NCBI GenBank assembly: GCA_964552675.1 | Contig: CAZKHJ010000008.1 | Location: 1-64,000 of the forward strand | Direction of reading: 5' to 3' | DNA: 64,000 nt | Source of the DNA: Sulfurimicrobium sp964552675 | GTDB taxonomy: Bacteria; Pseudomonadota; Gammaproteobacteria; Burkholderiales; Sulfuricellaceae | Program-made: the position numbers and the translations under genes | Notes under the pieces: generated by a model | Database searches by the model: none | What the model was told of the DNA's origin: nothing | What the model saw: only the letters and a program-made list of their open reading frames with translations | Shown: positions 1-9,389 of the stretch, in pieces | Position numbering within the stretch: the first letter of the stretch is position 1 | How the letters are laid out: each line of letters opens with the position of its first letter

Positions 1-1147
1 GATGGAAATCGATCAGTCCCCACGCCACCAGGAACAGAATGCCCGCCATGGCGGCGGTAGGCAGATAGGAGGCGAGCGGCGCCACCAGCAGCAGGATCAG
101 CAGCAGGAAAACCGAGGCGAATACCGTGGCCAGCGGCGTTTTCGCGCCGGAAGCGTAATTCACGCCACTGCGGTTGAAGGAGCCGCACGAGGCGAAGCCG
201 GAGAAGAAACTGCCAATCAGATTGGACAGTCCCTGGCCGATGAACTCCTGGTTGCCGTCAATGCGCTGCTCGGACCGGGTGGCGATGGAGCGCGAGATGG
301 AAACTGCCTCGGTTAATGCCAGCATAGTGACCACCAGAGCCGGAAATACGACCTTGTGAATGGTGGCATAGGAAAAATCCGGCAGCGACAGCGGCGGCAG
401 ATGCGCCGGCAGGGCGCCCACGGTTTTGATCTTGGTGACTTCGACACCGAATTCCAGGTTGATGAAATAAGCCAGGATACTGCCGGCCACCATGGCCACG
501 ATCATGTAGGGCAGCTTGGGGATGAAGCGTTTTGCCAGAATGCCGACTGCCAGTGTGGCAGCGCCCACAATGGTGACATAGGGATTGACATTGCCGATCT
601 GCAGGAACAGCTGCTCGATGACCACATGGAAATGCGCGCCGCGCTCGATGGCGATGCCGAAGAAATTCTTCACCTGGCTGGCGGCGATGAGCAGCGCCGC
701 GCCGGCGGTGAAGCCGATCACCACGGTATGGGAAATGAAATTGACCAGCACCCCCATGCGCGCCAGCCCGAGGATGAGCTGGAACAGGCCGGTGAGGAAG
801 GTGAGGGTCAGCACCATGCTGACGAACTGCGGCGAGCCGGGATCGGCGAAGGGGCTGATGGCGGCGAACACGGCGATGGAGATGGCGGTGGTGGGGCCGG
901 ACACCAGGTGCAGGCTGGAGCCGAACAGGGCAGCGATGATGGCCGGCACCATGGCGGCATAGAGACCGTATTCGGGCGGCATGCCGGCGATGGTGGCGAA
1001 AGCCACCCCCTGCGGCAGCACGATCATCGCGCCGGTCAACCCGGCAATCAGGTCGGACTTGGTGGAAGCGCGGTCGACCAGCGGCCACCAGCGCAAAAAG
1101 GGAAAGACACGAAACAGCCAGAGTTTGCAGGAGGGGCAGTTGTCCAA
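1..1147 (-). CDS. SulP-family inorganic anion (sulfate) permease, partial
   Basis: Inner-membrane secondary transporter that moves sulfate or related anions. Read from the minus strand, the N-terminal end carries SulP hallmarks: KSDLIAGLTGAMIVLPQGVA, then GMPPEYGLYAAMVP, and later transmembrane segments ending in AAMAGILFLVAWGLIDFH at the window edge. About 382 residues are present; the rest of the membrane domain and any C-terminal STAS domain lie beyond position 1. The start is a TTG at 1147, just after an in-frame TAG, with AGGA seven bases upstream. The first in-frame ATG lies inside the conserved core, so a later start is unlikely. It is divergent from the chromate locus; chromate is a structural analogue of sulfate, so the pairing makes biological sense. 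Substrate cannot be fixed from sequence. Confidence 0.9.
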   Translation of the reverse strand, partial: MDNCPSCKLWLFRVFPFLRWWPLVDRASTKSDLIAGLTGAMIVLPQGVAFATIAGMPPEYGLYAAMVPAIIAALFGSSLHLVSGPTTAISIAVFAAISPFADPGSPQFVSMVLTLTFLTGLFQLILGLARMGVLVNFISHTVVIGFTAGAALLIAASQVKNFFGIAIERGAHFHVVIEQLFLQIGNVNPYVTIVGAATLAVGILAKRFIPKLPYMIVAMVAGSILAYFINLEFGVEVTKIKTVGALPAHLPPLSLPDFSYATIHKVVFPALVVTMLALTEAVSISRSIATRSEQRIDGNQEFIGQGLSNLIGSFFSGFASCGSFNRSGVNYASGAKTPLATVFASVFLLLILLLVAPLASYLPTAAMAGILFLVAWGLIDFH

Positions 1148-1269
1148 GAAATAGTCCTGTTCGGTTTTAGAGGTGGTCTAGAAAAGTATCAAAAAATAAA
1201 TATTTTATGATTTGCTTATGTGTACTTATTTTACAGGCGCTTATCGCCGCCATGAAAGTGAAATATTCA

Positions 1270-1325
1270 ATTAATTGTTCAATATGTAACATTATTATGT
1301 AACAATAATTACAAATATTAGTCTG
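1270..1325. promoter_or_regulatory. AT-rich divergent control region with direct repeats upstream of chrB
   Basis: This AT-rich stretch lies in the 186-base gap between the divergent SulP and chrB genes. It holds two direct copies of TATGTAAC at 1283-1290 and 1296-1303, 13 bases apart, next to TTGT/ACAA half-sites. ChrB proteins are known chromate-sensing regulators, so an operator here is plausible. That role is inference; no experimentally known ChrB consensus was matched. Confidence 0.35.
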
Positions 1326-1333
1326 GAGTGTCC

Positions 1334-2302
1334 GTGAAACCGGTTTACAGCACCGACAAATGGCTGGCCCTCGTGGTCAGCCTGCCCGCTGCCAACGCCA
1401 CCCTGCGCATGCGGATCTGGCGCGCCACCAAGGCGCTGGGCTGCGCGGTATTGCGTGATGGCGTCTATCTGCTGCCCGCCGGGCGCGGCTTGCGCCAGGC
1501 GCTGCGCATGCATACGGAAGAAATCAAGCAGGGCGGCGGCAGCGCCTATCTGCTCAATGTCGCCAACCCCTCCACCGAGGAAAAAACCGATTTCCAGAGC
1601 CTGTTCGACCGTAGCGAGGAGTATCGCCAGCTGATGGAGCGCATCAACGCATTCACTGCCGCGATTGGCACGCTGGATGCCGCTGCCGGACGGCGCCAGC
1701 TCAAGGTGCTGTGGCGCGATTTCGAGGCGCTGGTGGCGCTGGATTATTTTCCCCGTGGCGGCAAGGTGGAAACCGATGCCCTGCTGGCCGCTGCGGAAGC
1801 GGCTTTCCTTTCCTGCCTGACGCCGGGCGAGCCGCAGTTTGCACCGGGCCGCATTACCGTGCGCAACCGTGCTGATTACCAGGGGCGCCTGTGGGCCACG
1901 CGCAGGCATTTGTGGGTGGACCGCATGGCCAGCTCCTGGTTAATTCGGCGCTTCATCGACCGCGATGCCCGCTTCCTGTGGCTGGAAAACCCCGAGGATT
2001 GCCCGCCTGCTGCGCTGGGTTTTGATTTTGACCGCGCCGAATTCACCCACGTCGGCACGCGCGTGACGTTCGAGGTGCTGCTGGCGAGTTTTGGGCTGGA
2101 ATCCGACGCCGCGCTGATGAAGCTGGCCGCGCTGGTGCATTACCTCGATGCCGGCGGCCTGCCGCTGGCCGAGGCAGCCGGGCTGGAAATGGTGCTGGGC
2201 GGCCTGCGCGCCAGCCAGCCGGACGATGATGCCCTGCTTGCCGCGGCGGGCGGGGTTTTTGACGGGATCTACATGAATTTCAAGACTGGAGAATCGATAT
2301 GA
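1334..2302 (+). CDS. chrB: ChrB chromate-resistance regulator/protein
   Basis: Cytoplasmic protein of 322 residues that in other bacteria senses chromate and controls chrA. It has the two-part ChrB layout: an N-terminal domain to about residue 170 (starting VYSTDKWLALVVSLP and including RMRIWRATKALGCAVLRDGV) and a ChrB C-terminal domain with WVDRMASSWLIRRFIDRDA near residues 195-215. GTG at 1334 is preferred because GGAG lies five bases upstream; GTG at 1328 overlaps that ribosome site. The stop overlaps the chrA start by four bases (ATGA), so the two are translationally coupled. A second, short ChrB-C protein occurs downstream at 4149. Family assignment is firm; the regulatory role follows from the family. 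Confidence 0.9.
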   Translation: MKPVYSTDKWLALVVSLPAANATLRMRIWRATKALGCAVLRDGVYLLPAGRGLRQALRMHTEEIKQGGGSAYLLNVANPSTEEKTDFQSLFDRSEEYRQLMERINAFTAAIGTLDAAAGRRQLKVLWRDFEALVALDYFPRGGKVETDALLAAAEAAFLSCLTPGEPQFAPGRITVRNRADYQGRLWATRRHLWVDRMASSWLIRRFIDRDARFLWLENPEDCPPAALGFDFDRAEFTHVGTRVTFEVLLASFGLESDAALMKLAALVHYLDAGGLPLAEAAGLEMVLGGLRASQPDDDALLAAAGGVFDGIYMNFKTGESI

Positions 2303-3642
2303 GTGAGAAGAGCAATCTGGCGCGCCCGGTGCACCCGCCCTTCTGGGAGGCCTTCAGGTACTGGCTCAAGCTGGGTTTCATCAGCTTCGGCGGCCCTGCC
2401 GGGCAGATCGCCATCATGCACCAGGAGCTGGTGGAGAATAAGCGCTGGATTTCCGAGCATCGCTTCCTGCACGCCCTCAACTACTGCATGGTGCTGCCGG
2501 GGCCGGAGGCGCAGCAGCTCGCCATCTACATCGGCTGGCTGCTGCACCGCACCTGGGGCGGCATCGTCGCGGGAACGCTGTTCGTGCTGCCGTCGCTGTT
2601 CATTCTGGCGGGGCTGACTTATGTTTATATGGCTTTCGGCGACGTGAAATTCGTCCAGGGCGTGTTCAACGGCATCAAACCGGCGGTGGTGGCCATCGTG
2701 GTGTTCGCAGCCTGGCGCATCGGCTCGCGGGCGCTCCAGAACAATCTGTTGTGGGCGATGGCGGCGCTGTCCTTCCTTGCCATCTTCGCGCTGAATATTC
2801 CCTTTCCCTACATCGTGCTGGGCGCGGGGGTGCTGGGCTTCATCGGCGGCAAGATCCGGCCCGACCTGTTCAGGATGGGCGGCGGACACGGCGCCAGCAA
2901 CAAGCAATACGGCCCGGCGCTGCTCGACGACGATACCCCGCCGCCGGCGCATGTCAAATTCAGTGCTGCCCGCCTCGCTGTGCTGCTGACCGTCAGCCTG
3001 GCCATCTGGGGTGCCGCCATGGCCGCGCTGCCGCAGGGTGCCTTGTCCGACATGGGCGAATTCTTCACCAAGGCCGCGCTGGTGACCTTTGGCGGCGCCT
3101 ATGCGGTGCTGCCCTATGTCTATCAGGGCGGGGTCGAGCATTACCACTGGCTTACTGGCACGCAGATGATCGACGGCCTGGCACTGGGCGAAACCACGCC
3201 GGGGCCGCTGATCATGGTGGTGTCCTTCGTCGGTTTCGTGGGGGCGTGGACAAAAGCCATTTTCGGCCCGGAGGCGCTGTTCCTGGCCGGTTTTGCTGGC
3301 GCCTCCGTTGCTACCTTTTTCACCTTCCTGCCCTCTTTCGTCTTCATTCTGGCGGGCGCGCCGCTGGTCGAGGCCACTCATGGCGACCTCAAGTTCACCG
3401 CGCCGTTGACCGGTATCACCGCCGCCGTGGTGGGGGTGATCCTCAATCTCGCCATTTTCTTCGGCTGGCACGTTTTATGGCCTGCGGCCAGCGAGGCCGC
3501 GCCTTTCAGCGGCAGCTTCGAATGGTTCTCCGCGCTGATTTCCCTCACCGCCTTCATCGCGCTGTGGAAGTTCAAGCAGGACATCATGAAAGTCATCGGC
3601 GCCTGCGCGGTGCTGGGGCTGATCTACACTTTTGTGCTTTGA
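2299..3642 (+). CDS. chrA: ChrA chromate efflux transporter
   Basis: Inner-membrane CHR-family transporter of 447 residues that exports chromate. It is the long two-domain type. The first CHR half begins FWEAFRYWLKLGFISFGGPAGQ, with VLPGPEAQQLAIYIGW at about residues 66-81. The second half repeats the pattern with FFTKAALVTFGGAYAVLPYV near 255-275 and LALGETTPGPLIMVVSFVGF near 294-313. Start ATG overlaps the chrB stop. A broken rhodanese gene begins ten bases after its stop. The role follows from the family; all signature motifs are intact, so the pump looks functional. Confidence 0.95.
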   Translation: MSEKSNLARPVHPPFWEAFRYWLKLGFISFGGPAGQIAIMHQELVENKRWISEHRFLHALNYCMVLPGPEAQQLAIYIGWLLHRTWGGIVAGTLFVLPSLFILAGLTYVYMAFGDVKFVQGVFNGIKPAVVAIVVFAAWRIGSRALQNNLLWAMAALSFLAIFALNIPFPYIVLGAGVLGFIGGKIRPDLFRMGGGHGASNKQYGPALLDDDTPPPAHVKFSAARLAVLLTVSLAIWGAAMAALPQGALSDMGEFFTKAALVTFGGAYAVLPYVYQGGVEHYHWLTGTQMIDGLALGETTPGPLIMVVSFVGFVGAWTKAIFGPEALFLAGFAGASVATFFTFLPSFVFILAGAPLVEATHGDLKFTAPLTGITAAVVGVILNLAIFFGWHVLWPAASEAAPFSGSFEWFSALISLTAFIALWKFKQDIMKVIGACAVLGLIYTFVL

Positions 3643-3652
3643 GGAGAAAAAA

Positions 3653-3760
3653 ATGGAACGCAGCATCAAACCCGAAACCCTGAAAACCGGATTGAGCGGC
3701 AAGCATCTCATCGACGTGCGCCGCAAGGCGGCGGGCGGGCAAGTGGCAGCCAAGGACTGA
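3653..3760 (+). pseudogene. Truncated rhodanese-like sulfurtransferase remnant
   Basis: A 35-codon reading frame starts at an ATG with GAGGAG eight bases upstream, directly after chrA. It reads MERSIKPETLKTGLSGKHLI then DVRRKA, which is the opening of rhodanese-type domains found in chromate operons. It then jumps to AGGQVAAKD and a stop. A working rhodanese needs about 100 or more residues including a catalytic cysteine loop, which is absent. The interior appears deleted. The break lies immediately before a REP repeat and a broken REP-associated transposase. The rhodanese identity rests on the short N-terminal match, so it is moderate. Confidence 0.55.
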
Positions 3761-3795
3761 TTTTGAACAGCCGGCCAGAAGGCCGACCCACAGGG
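3761..3795 (+). repeat. REP palindrome, left copy
   Basis: REP-type unit beginning TTTTGAACAG and containing a hairpin with arms GGCC-AGAA-GGCC followed by GACCCACAGG. A near-identical direct copy lies at 4095-4129, so the pair brackets the broken transposase at 3800. REP hairpins are the substrates of RAYT (Y1 HUH) transposases, which matches the context. Confidence 0.7.
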
Positions 3796-3799
3796 TGTC

Positions 3800-4060
3800 A
3801 TGCCGTATAACGACTTGCGCAAGGGAAGATGCTCCGAGCATGGCCAAGAATACCTGGTGACTGTCGTTACCGAGGGACGCAAACCGGCCTTCGGTGATTT
3901 TTATGCTTCGCGCCTGCTGATTCGCGAAATGCAACGCCTTGACATGGAGGGATCCATAATCTGGCTGGCTATTGCGCGCTATATCGTTGCCAATCCCCTG
4001 AGAGCCGGGTTGGTGAAAAAATTGGGCGATTATCCGTATTGGGACAGCATCTGGCTGTGA
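3800..4060 (+). pseudogene. REP-associated tyrosine transposase (RAYT) with internal deletion
   Basis: An open frame of 86 codons whose two ends match RAYT (TnpA-REP) proteins: MPYNDLRKGRCSEHGQEYLV and TEGRKPAF at the N terminus, and ARYIVANPLRAGLVKKLGDY plus PYWDSIWL at the C terminus. Intact RAYTs are usually about 140-180 residues. Roughly 65-70 residues are missing between LIREMQRL and IARYIVANP, including the HUH metal-binding motif. The frame is preserved, but the enzyme cannot be active. It is bracketed by REP repeats, its natural targets, so any mobility would need an active copy elsewhere. Confidence 0.8.
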
Positions 4061-4070
4061 ACGTGCAGTG

Positions 4071-4129
4071 GTGGGTCGGCCTTCAGGCCGACGCTTTTTG
4101 AACAGTCGGCCTGAAGGCCGACCCACAGG
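4071..4129. repeat. Inverted REP pair (REPIN) behind the broken RAYT
   Basis: Two REP units in opposite orientation. The left arm GTGGGTCGGCCTTCAGGCCG at 4071-4090 is mirrored by CGGCCTGAAGGCCGACCCAC at 4107-4126, joined by a short linker containing TTTTTGAACAG. The right unit is also a direct copy of the repeat at 3761-3795. This is a standard REPIN arrangement beside a RAYT gene. Confidence 0.75.
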
Positions 4130-4148
4130 AATGACTGGGAGCACAGAC

Positions 4149-4604
4149 ATGAAATGGATTACCCGCGAACGCCCGAAAATCGACCGCATCGCCTGCCCCT
4201 GGCTGATTGCGCGCTTCATTGACGAGCAGCCGGAGTTTCTCTACGTACCCGGCGGCGAGGTGATGAAAACCGCAGAGCAAACCGGTGCTACGCCCTACGA
4301 TGTTCCCGGTGTGGAACTGGGCCATTATGGCCCGGAATGCAGCTTTGATGCCTTCATCCGGAAGTATCAGCTCCGGGACACGGCGCTGGACAAGCTGGCG
4401 CTGATCGTGCGCGCAGCCGATACCGGCAGCCCGGAACTGGCGAAAGAGTCTTTTGGCCTGCTGGCGATCTCGAAGGGCCTTTCGCTCAATTTCGAGGATG
4501 ACCACGAGATGCTGAAACATGGCATGGTGATTTACGATGCGCTGTACGCCTGGTGTGGCGATACACCGCTGAAGAAAGCAGCGCGGCTACTGGGGCTGAA
4601 ATGA
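4149..4604 (+). CDS. ChrB C-terminal-domain (chromate resistance) protein
   Basis: A 151-residue soluble protein consisting only of the ChrB C-terminal domain. MKWITRERPKIDRIACPWLI at the N terminus and ARFIDEQPEFLYVP following it correspond to the DRMASSWLIRRFIDRDARFLW segment of chrB, and the FEDDHEMLKHGMVIYDALYA region near the C terminus is also typical. Start ATG has GGGAG about eight bases upstream. In related operons this domain is found next to, or fused with, a rhodanese domain. Here the rhodanese piece at 3653 is broken and separated by a REP/RAYT insertion. The stop overlaps the next start (ATGA). Biochemical role unknown; chromate association comes from family and neighbours. Confidence 0.85.
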   Translation: MKWITRERPKIDRIACPWLIARFIDEQPEFLYVPGGEVMKTAEQTGATPYDVPGVELGHYGPECSFDAFIRKYQLRDTALDKLALIVRAADTGSPELAKESFGLLAISKGLSLNFEDDHEMLKHGMVIYDALYAWCGDTPLKKAARLLGLK

Positions 4605-5821
4605 TCGGGCTGGTTCCCGCCGGGGCGGATCGCAGCGCCTTGCCGCTGCTGGCCGCGCGCGCCCTGCGCGCCTTTACCGACGGTTATGTGGCGGTATTGC
4701 TGCCGGCTTATCTGCTGGCGCTGGGTTTGGGCGGCTGGACGGTGGGGGTATTGAGCACGGCCACCTTGCTGGGGTCGGCGCTGGCGACGCTGGCAGTGGG
4801 GGCGTGGGGACATCATTTTCCCTCGCGCCGCCTGCTGCTTGGCGCGGCGCTGCTGATGGCGGCGACCGGACTGGGCTTTGCCGGGCTGACGGCATTCTGG
4901 CCACTGCTGCTGGTGGCTTTTGTCGGCACCCTCAATCCCAGTTCCGGCGATGTCAGCGTTTTTCTGCCCCTGGAGCATGCCCGCCTGGCTGAGGCGGCCA
5001 GCGGTAATGCCCGCACTGCGCTGTTCGCGCGCTATACCCTGACCGGCTCGCTGTGCGCGGCGCTGGGGGCGCTGGCCGCGGTATTTCCTGACTGGCTGGG
5101 AGCCGAGGCTGGAATGGCGCGGCTGGACGCGATGCGCGTCATGTTCCTGCTGTATGCGGCCACAGGATTGGCGGTGTGGCTGATTTACCGCCGCCTGCCC
5201 GTGCGCCAGCCACATGAGGAAGCAGCACGGCCCGAACCGCTGGGGGCTTCACGCGGCATCGTGGTCAGGCTGGCTGCCCTGTTCTCGCTCGATGCCTTTG
5301 CCGGCGGGCTGGTGGTCAATTCATTGCTGGCCTTGTGGCTGTTCCAGCGTTTTGGCCTGTCGCTTTCCGCTGCCGGCGCCTTTTTCTTCTGGGCCGGCCT
5401 GCTGACGGCTGCCTCGCAGCTGGTCGCGCCATTGCTGGCCAGGCGCATCGGCCTGCTCAATACCATGGTGTTCACCCATATTCCCGCCAATATCTGTCTG
5501 ATTCTGGCCGCGCTGGCGCCCAGCCTGTCCGTGGCGCTGGGCTTGCTGTTATTGCGTGCGGCGCTGTCGCAGATGGATGTGCCGGCCCGTTCGGCGTATG
5601 TGATGGCGGTGGTGACGCCGCCCGAACGGGCCGCCGCGGCCAGTTTCACGGCGGTGCCGCGCAGCCTGGCTGCCGCGCTCAGCCCCTCGCTTGGCGGTGC
5701 GCTGTTTGGCGCCGGTTGGCTGGCTGCGCCGCTGGTAGCCTGTGGCCTGCTCAAGATCGCTTATGATCTGACGCTGTGGCGTTCCTTCCGCATGCTGGGG
5801 CGGGTGGAAGTGGACAAGTGA
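4601..5821 (+). CDS. MFS transporter of the chromate locus
   Basis: Inner-membrane permease of 406 residues with about 12 predicted membrane segments. It is an MFS-type carrier, shown by paired blocks such as ALRAFTDGYVAVLLPAYLLA near residues 24-43 and a GHHFPSRRLLLGAAL loop between helices 2 and 3, with the second half starting after a basic loop near residue 210. The chosen ATG overlaps the preceding stop by four bases, so it is the last gene of the chr transcription unit. MFS genes of this kind recur in chromate operons, but the substrate is not readable from sequence. Confidence 0.85.
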   Translation: MIGLVPAGADRSALPLLAARALRAFTDGYVAVLLPAYLLALGLGGWTVGVLSTATLLGSALATLAVGAWGHHFPSRRLLLGAALLMAATGLGFAGLTAFWPLLLVAFVGTLNPSSGDVSVFLPLEHARLAEAASGNARTALFARYTLTGSLCAALGALAAVFPDWLGAEAGMARLDAMRVMFLLYAATGLAVWLIYRRLPVRQPHEEAARPEPLGASRGIVVRLAALFSLDAFAGGLVVNSLLALWLFQRFGLSLSAAGAFFFWAGLLTAASQLVAPLLARRIGLLNTMVFTHIPANICLILAALAPSLSVALGLLLLRAALSQMDVPARSAYVMAVVTPPERAAAASFTAVPRSLAAALSPSLGGALFGAGWLAAPLVACGLLKIAYDLTLWRSFRMLGRVEVDK

Positions 5822-5871
5822 GATCGGCGGCCTGATAATCCAGCCCACAAGGCCTATTTCCGGGGAAACGC

Positions 5872-6099
5872 TTGATCAAGATCTTATTGCTGGCCATCGG
5901 TGTCTGGCTGGTTTTCGCCCTCCTGAAAAAATACCGCAACAGCGTGGACCGCGACGAGCAGGATGCGCCGTCCCCTCCCTTGCAGGAGGATATGGTGCGC
6001 TGTGGGCAGTGTGGCGTGCATTTGCCGAAAAGCGAGGCCATCCTTTCACGCGGCGATTTTTTCTGCTGTGACGAGCACCGCCGCGAACGCCAGCGTTAG
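5872..6099 (+). CDS. PP0621-family small zinc-finger-like membrane protein
   Basis: A 75-residue protein with one N-terminal membrane segment (IKILLLAIGVWLVFALLKKY), then a short linker and a cysteine-rich tail MVRCGQCGVHLPKSEAI and FFCCDEHRRERQ, which looks like a zinc-binding MYND-like finger. Small proteins of this layout immediately upstream of pilS are common in Beta- and Gammaproteobacteria. The start is TTG at 5872 with GGGGA about seven bases upstream. It ends 15 bases before pilS, so it is probably co-transcribed. Exact function unknown. Confidence 0.75.
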   Translation: MIKILLLAIGVWLVFALLKKYRNSVDRDEQDAPSPPLQEDMVRCGQCGVHLPKSEAILSRGDFFCCDEHRRERQR

Positions 6100-6114
6100 G
6101 GAACGTTAACCCCA

Positions 6115-7739
6115 ATGGCTGCCTCGCTGTTGCGCAGTGTCCTGGCTCCGTTTCTTGCCAGTATCCGGCAGAGCTCGTCCACGCCGGACGCTTACTGGCG
6201 CTCGCTGCACTATTTCAATCTGTATCGTCTGGCCATTAGCGGGGTATTCGTGTTCGGCCACTTCGTGGTCGGCAATAACCAGCTTTATGGCGCGGATGAT
6301 CCCAGGCTGTTTTTTGCAGTCAGCCTGTTCTATTTTGCCTTTGCCATGCTGATGGCTTTCTTCATCAGCCTGCGTTTACCCCGTTTTATCCTCCAGCTCA
6401 GTACGCAGACGATCGGGGATATTGTTTTCATCGTATTGCTGATGCATGCCAGCGGCGGGGTGAAGAGTGGCCTGGGCATGCTGCTGGTGGTGGCGCTGGC
6501 GGCAAGCAGCCTGATCAGCAAGGGGCGCCAGGCGATGTTTTTTGCCGCCGTGGCGGCGATTGCGGTGTTGCTGGAACAGAGCTACCAGCTGTTCGTGGCT
6601 GGCGTGAAGGATGATTATTTCCATGCCGCCATGCTGGGCATGGGCTTTTTTGCCACCGCTGGTCTGGGCCATTTTCTCGCCAGACAGGTGGTGGCGAGCG
6701 AACGGCTGGTGGAGCAGAAAAGCATTGATCTGGAGAATCTGGCCCAGGTCAATGAACTGGTGATTCACGAGATGCAGGACGGTGTGGTGGTGGTGGACAT
6801 GAAGGGCAGGGTGCGCAGCCACAATGCGCGCTGCGAAACGCTGATCGGGCGGCCGCCGCGCATCTGGAATGATCTGCGCCTCAATGATTATGCCCCGGCG
6901 CTGGCAGAGCGCCTGACTCGCTGGCGCAAGGACCGCAATACGGTTTTCCCTCCGCTGCAGGTGCGGGTGACGGGCAAGGAGATCGCTACCCGTTTCAGTC
7001 CGATTGATTCGGGTGGCAGTGAAACCGGCGCGGTGGTTTTTCTTGAGGACGTCGGGCAGCAGCAGGCATTGGCGCAGCAGATCAAACTGGCGGCGCTGGG
7101 CCGGCTTACCGCCAATATCGCGCATGAAATCCGCAACCCGCTTTCCGCCATTGGCCACGCCACCCAGCTGTTGCAGGAGGACGAGCGCGACAAGGCTGGG
7201 GCGCGCCTGCTGCAAATCATCCGTGACAACACCCTGCGCCTGGACCGCATCGTGCAGGACGTGCTGCAGCTTAACCGCCGTGACCGGGCCCAGCGCGAGA
7301 CGATACAGCCGGAGGTGTTCCTGCGCGGCTTTGTCGAGCAGTTCTGTCTCGCGGAGAAGATATCTGTTGCAGCCATATCGCTGGAAATCGACTGCGATCA
7401 GATGATTTGCTTTGACCGCGCCCACCTGCACCAGGTCTTGTGGAACCTGTGCCGCAATGCCTGGCGCCACAGCCGGCAGGGCGATGCCTGCATCCGTATT
7501 TACGTTTCCGCCGCGCATCTGGAGAATGTGGTGCAGATCGATGTGATCGATGATGGCCCCGGTGTGGACAAGCAGCTGGTCAACCAGCTGTTCGAGCCGT
7601 TTTTCACCACGTTCAGCAGTGGTACCGGTCTTGGCCTGTATATTGCGCGTGAAATTTGCGAGGCTAACGGCGCCAGCCTGGATTACATCGAAGTCGCGCC
7701 TGGCGGGCAGTTCAGAATCTGTTGCAAGGGAGGCCCCTG

Positions 7740-7743
<4 letters not shown>
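6115..7743 (+). CDS. pilS: Sensor histidine kinase PilS
   Basis: Membrane sensor of 542 residues that with PilR controls type IV pilin expression in other bacteria. Residues 1 to about 190 form a six-helix membrane domain starting after YWRSLHYFNLYRLAISGVF. A PAS-like segment follows (ELVIHEMQDGVVVVDMKGRV), then the dimerisation/phosphoacceptor helix with ANIAHEIRNPLSAIGHATQL near residue 340. The ATPase domain ends with DDGPGVDKQ and FFTTFSSGTGLGLYIAREI. The stop overlaps the pilR start (TTGA). No pilin gene is present in this window, so the target promoter is elsewhere. Confidence 0.92.
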
Positions 7744-9095
<1,352 letters not shown>

Positions 9096-9148
9096 ACCCA
9101 ACACTGTTAACTTAAACCCTGATTAGCCATTCGCGCCAAGAACTGTTG

Positions 9149-9206
9149 TAGGGGGCGCCCTCGCCGCGATTTTCGGCCGCATTCGCGCCGGGGGCGGCGC
9201 TCCTTC
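9149..9206. repeat. GC-rich imperfect palindrome after pilR
   Basis: The arms AGGGGGCGCCCTCGCCGCGA and TCGCGCCGGGGGCGGCGCT are imperfectly complementary across a short AT-containing loop. It lies 50 bases beyond the pilR stop and could act as a REP-like element or an mRNA 3-prime hairpin. There is no clear T-tract. Confidence 0.4.
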
Positions 9207-9257
9207 ATGCGCGCGTACATTCCAATGGACAATCTGGGTTAAAAGAAGCTTTTGCAT

Positions 9258-9352
9258 GTAGGTTGGGTGAAGCCCACAACGCGGGCGCACCCAACAGATT
9301 GAAAATTCATAATTGTTGGGTTCGCGCCTTACGGCGCTTAACCCAACCTACG
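9258..9352. repeat. REPIN-like double hairpin
   Basis: The outer arms TAGGTTGGGT (9259-9268) and ACCCAACCTA (9341-9350) are perfect inverted repeats. Inside are two smaller hairpins: TTGGGTG pairing with CGCACCCAA, and a second with GCGCC-TTAC-GGCGC as its upper stem. The layout of two palindromes facing each other is like a REPIN. It fills most of the roughly 294-base gap between the converging pilR and TonB-receptor genes; nothing else is evident in that gap. Confidence 0.6.
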
Positions 9353-9389
9353 TGGGATACTCGCTTAAATAACAGTGACAGTGTTGGAG

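Noticed and set aside
356..1210. Long plus-strand open frame opposite the SulP gene
   Set aside because: It is the antisense shadow of a clearly conserved membrane transporter; its product is low-complexity Gly/Asp/His-rich with no fold pattern.
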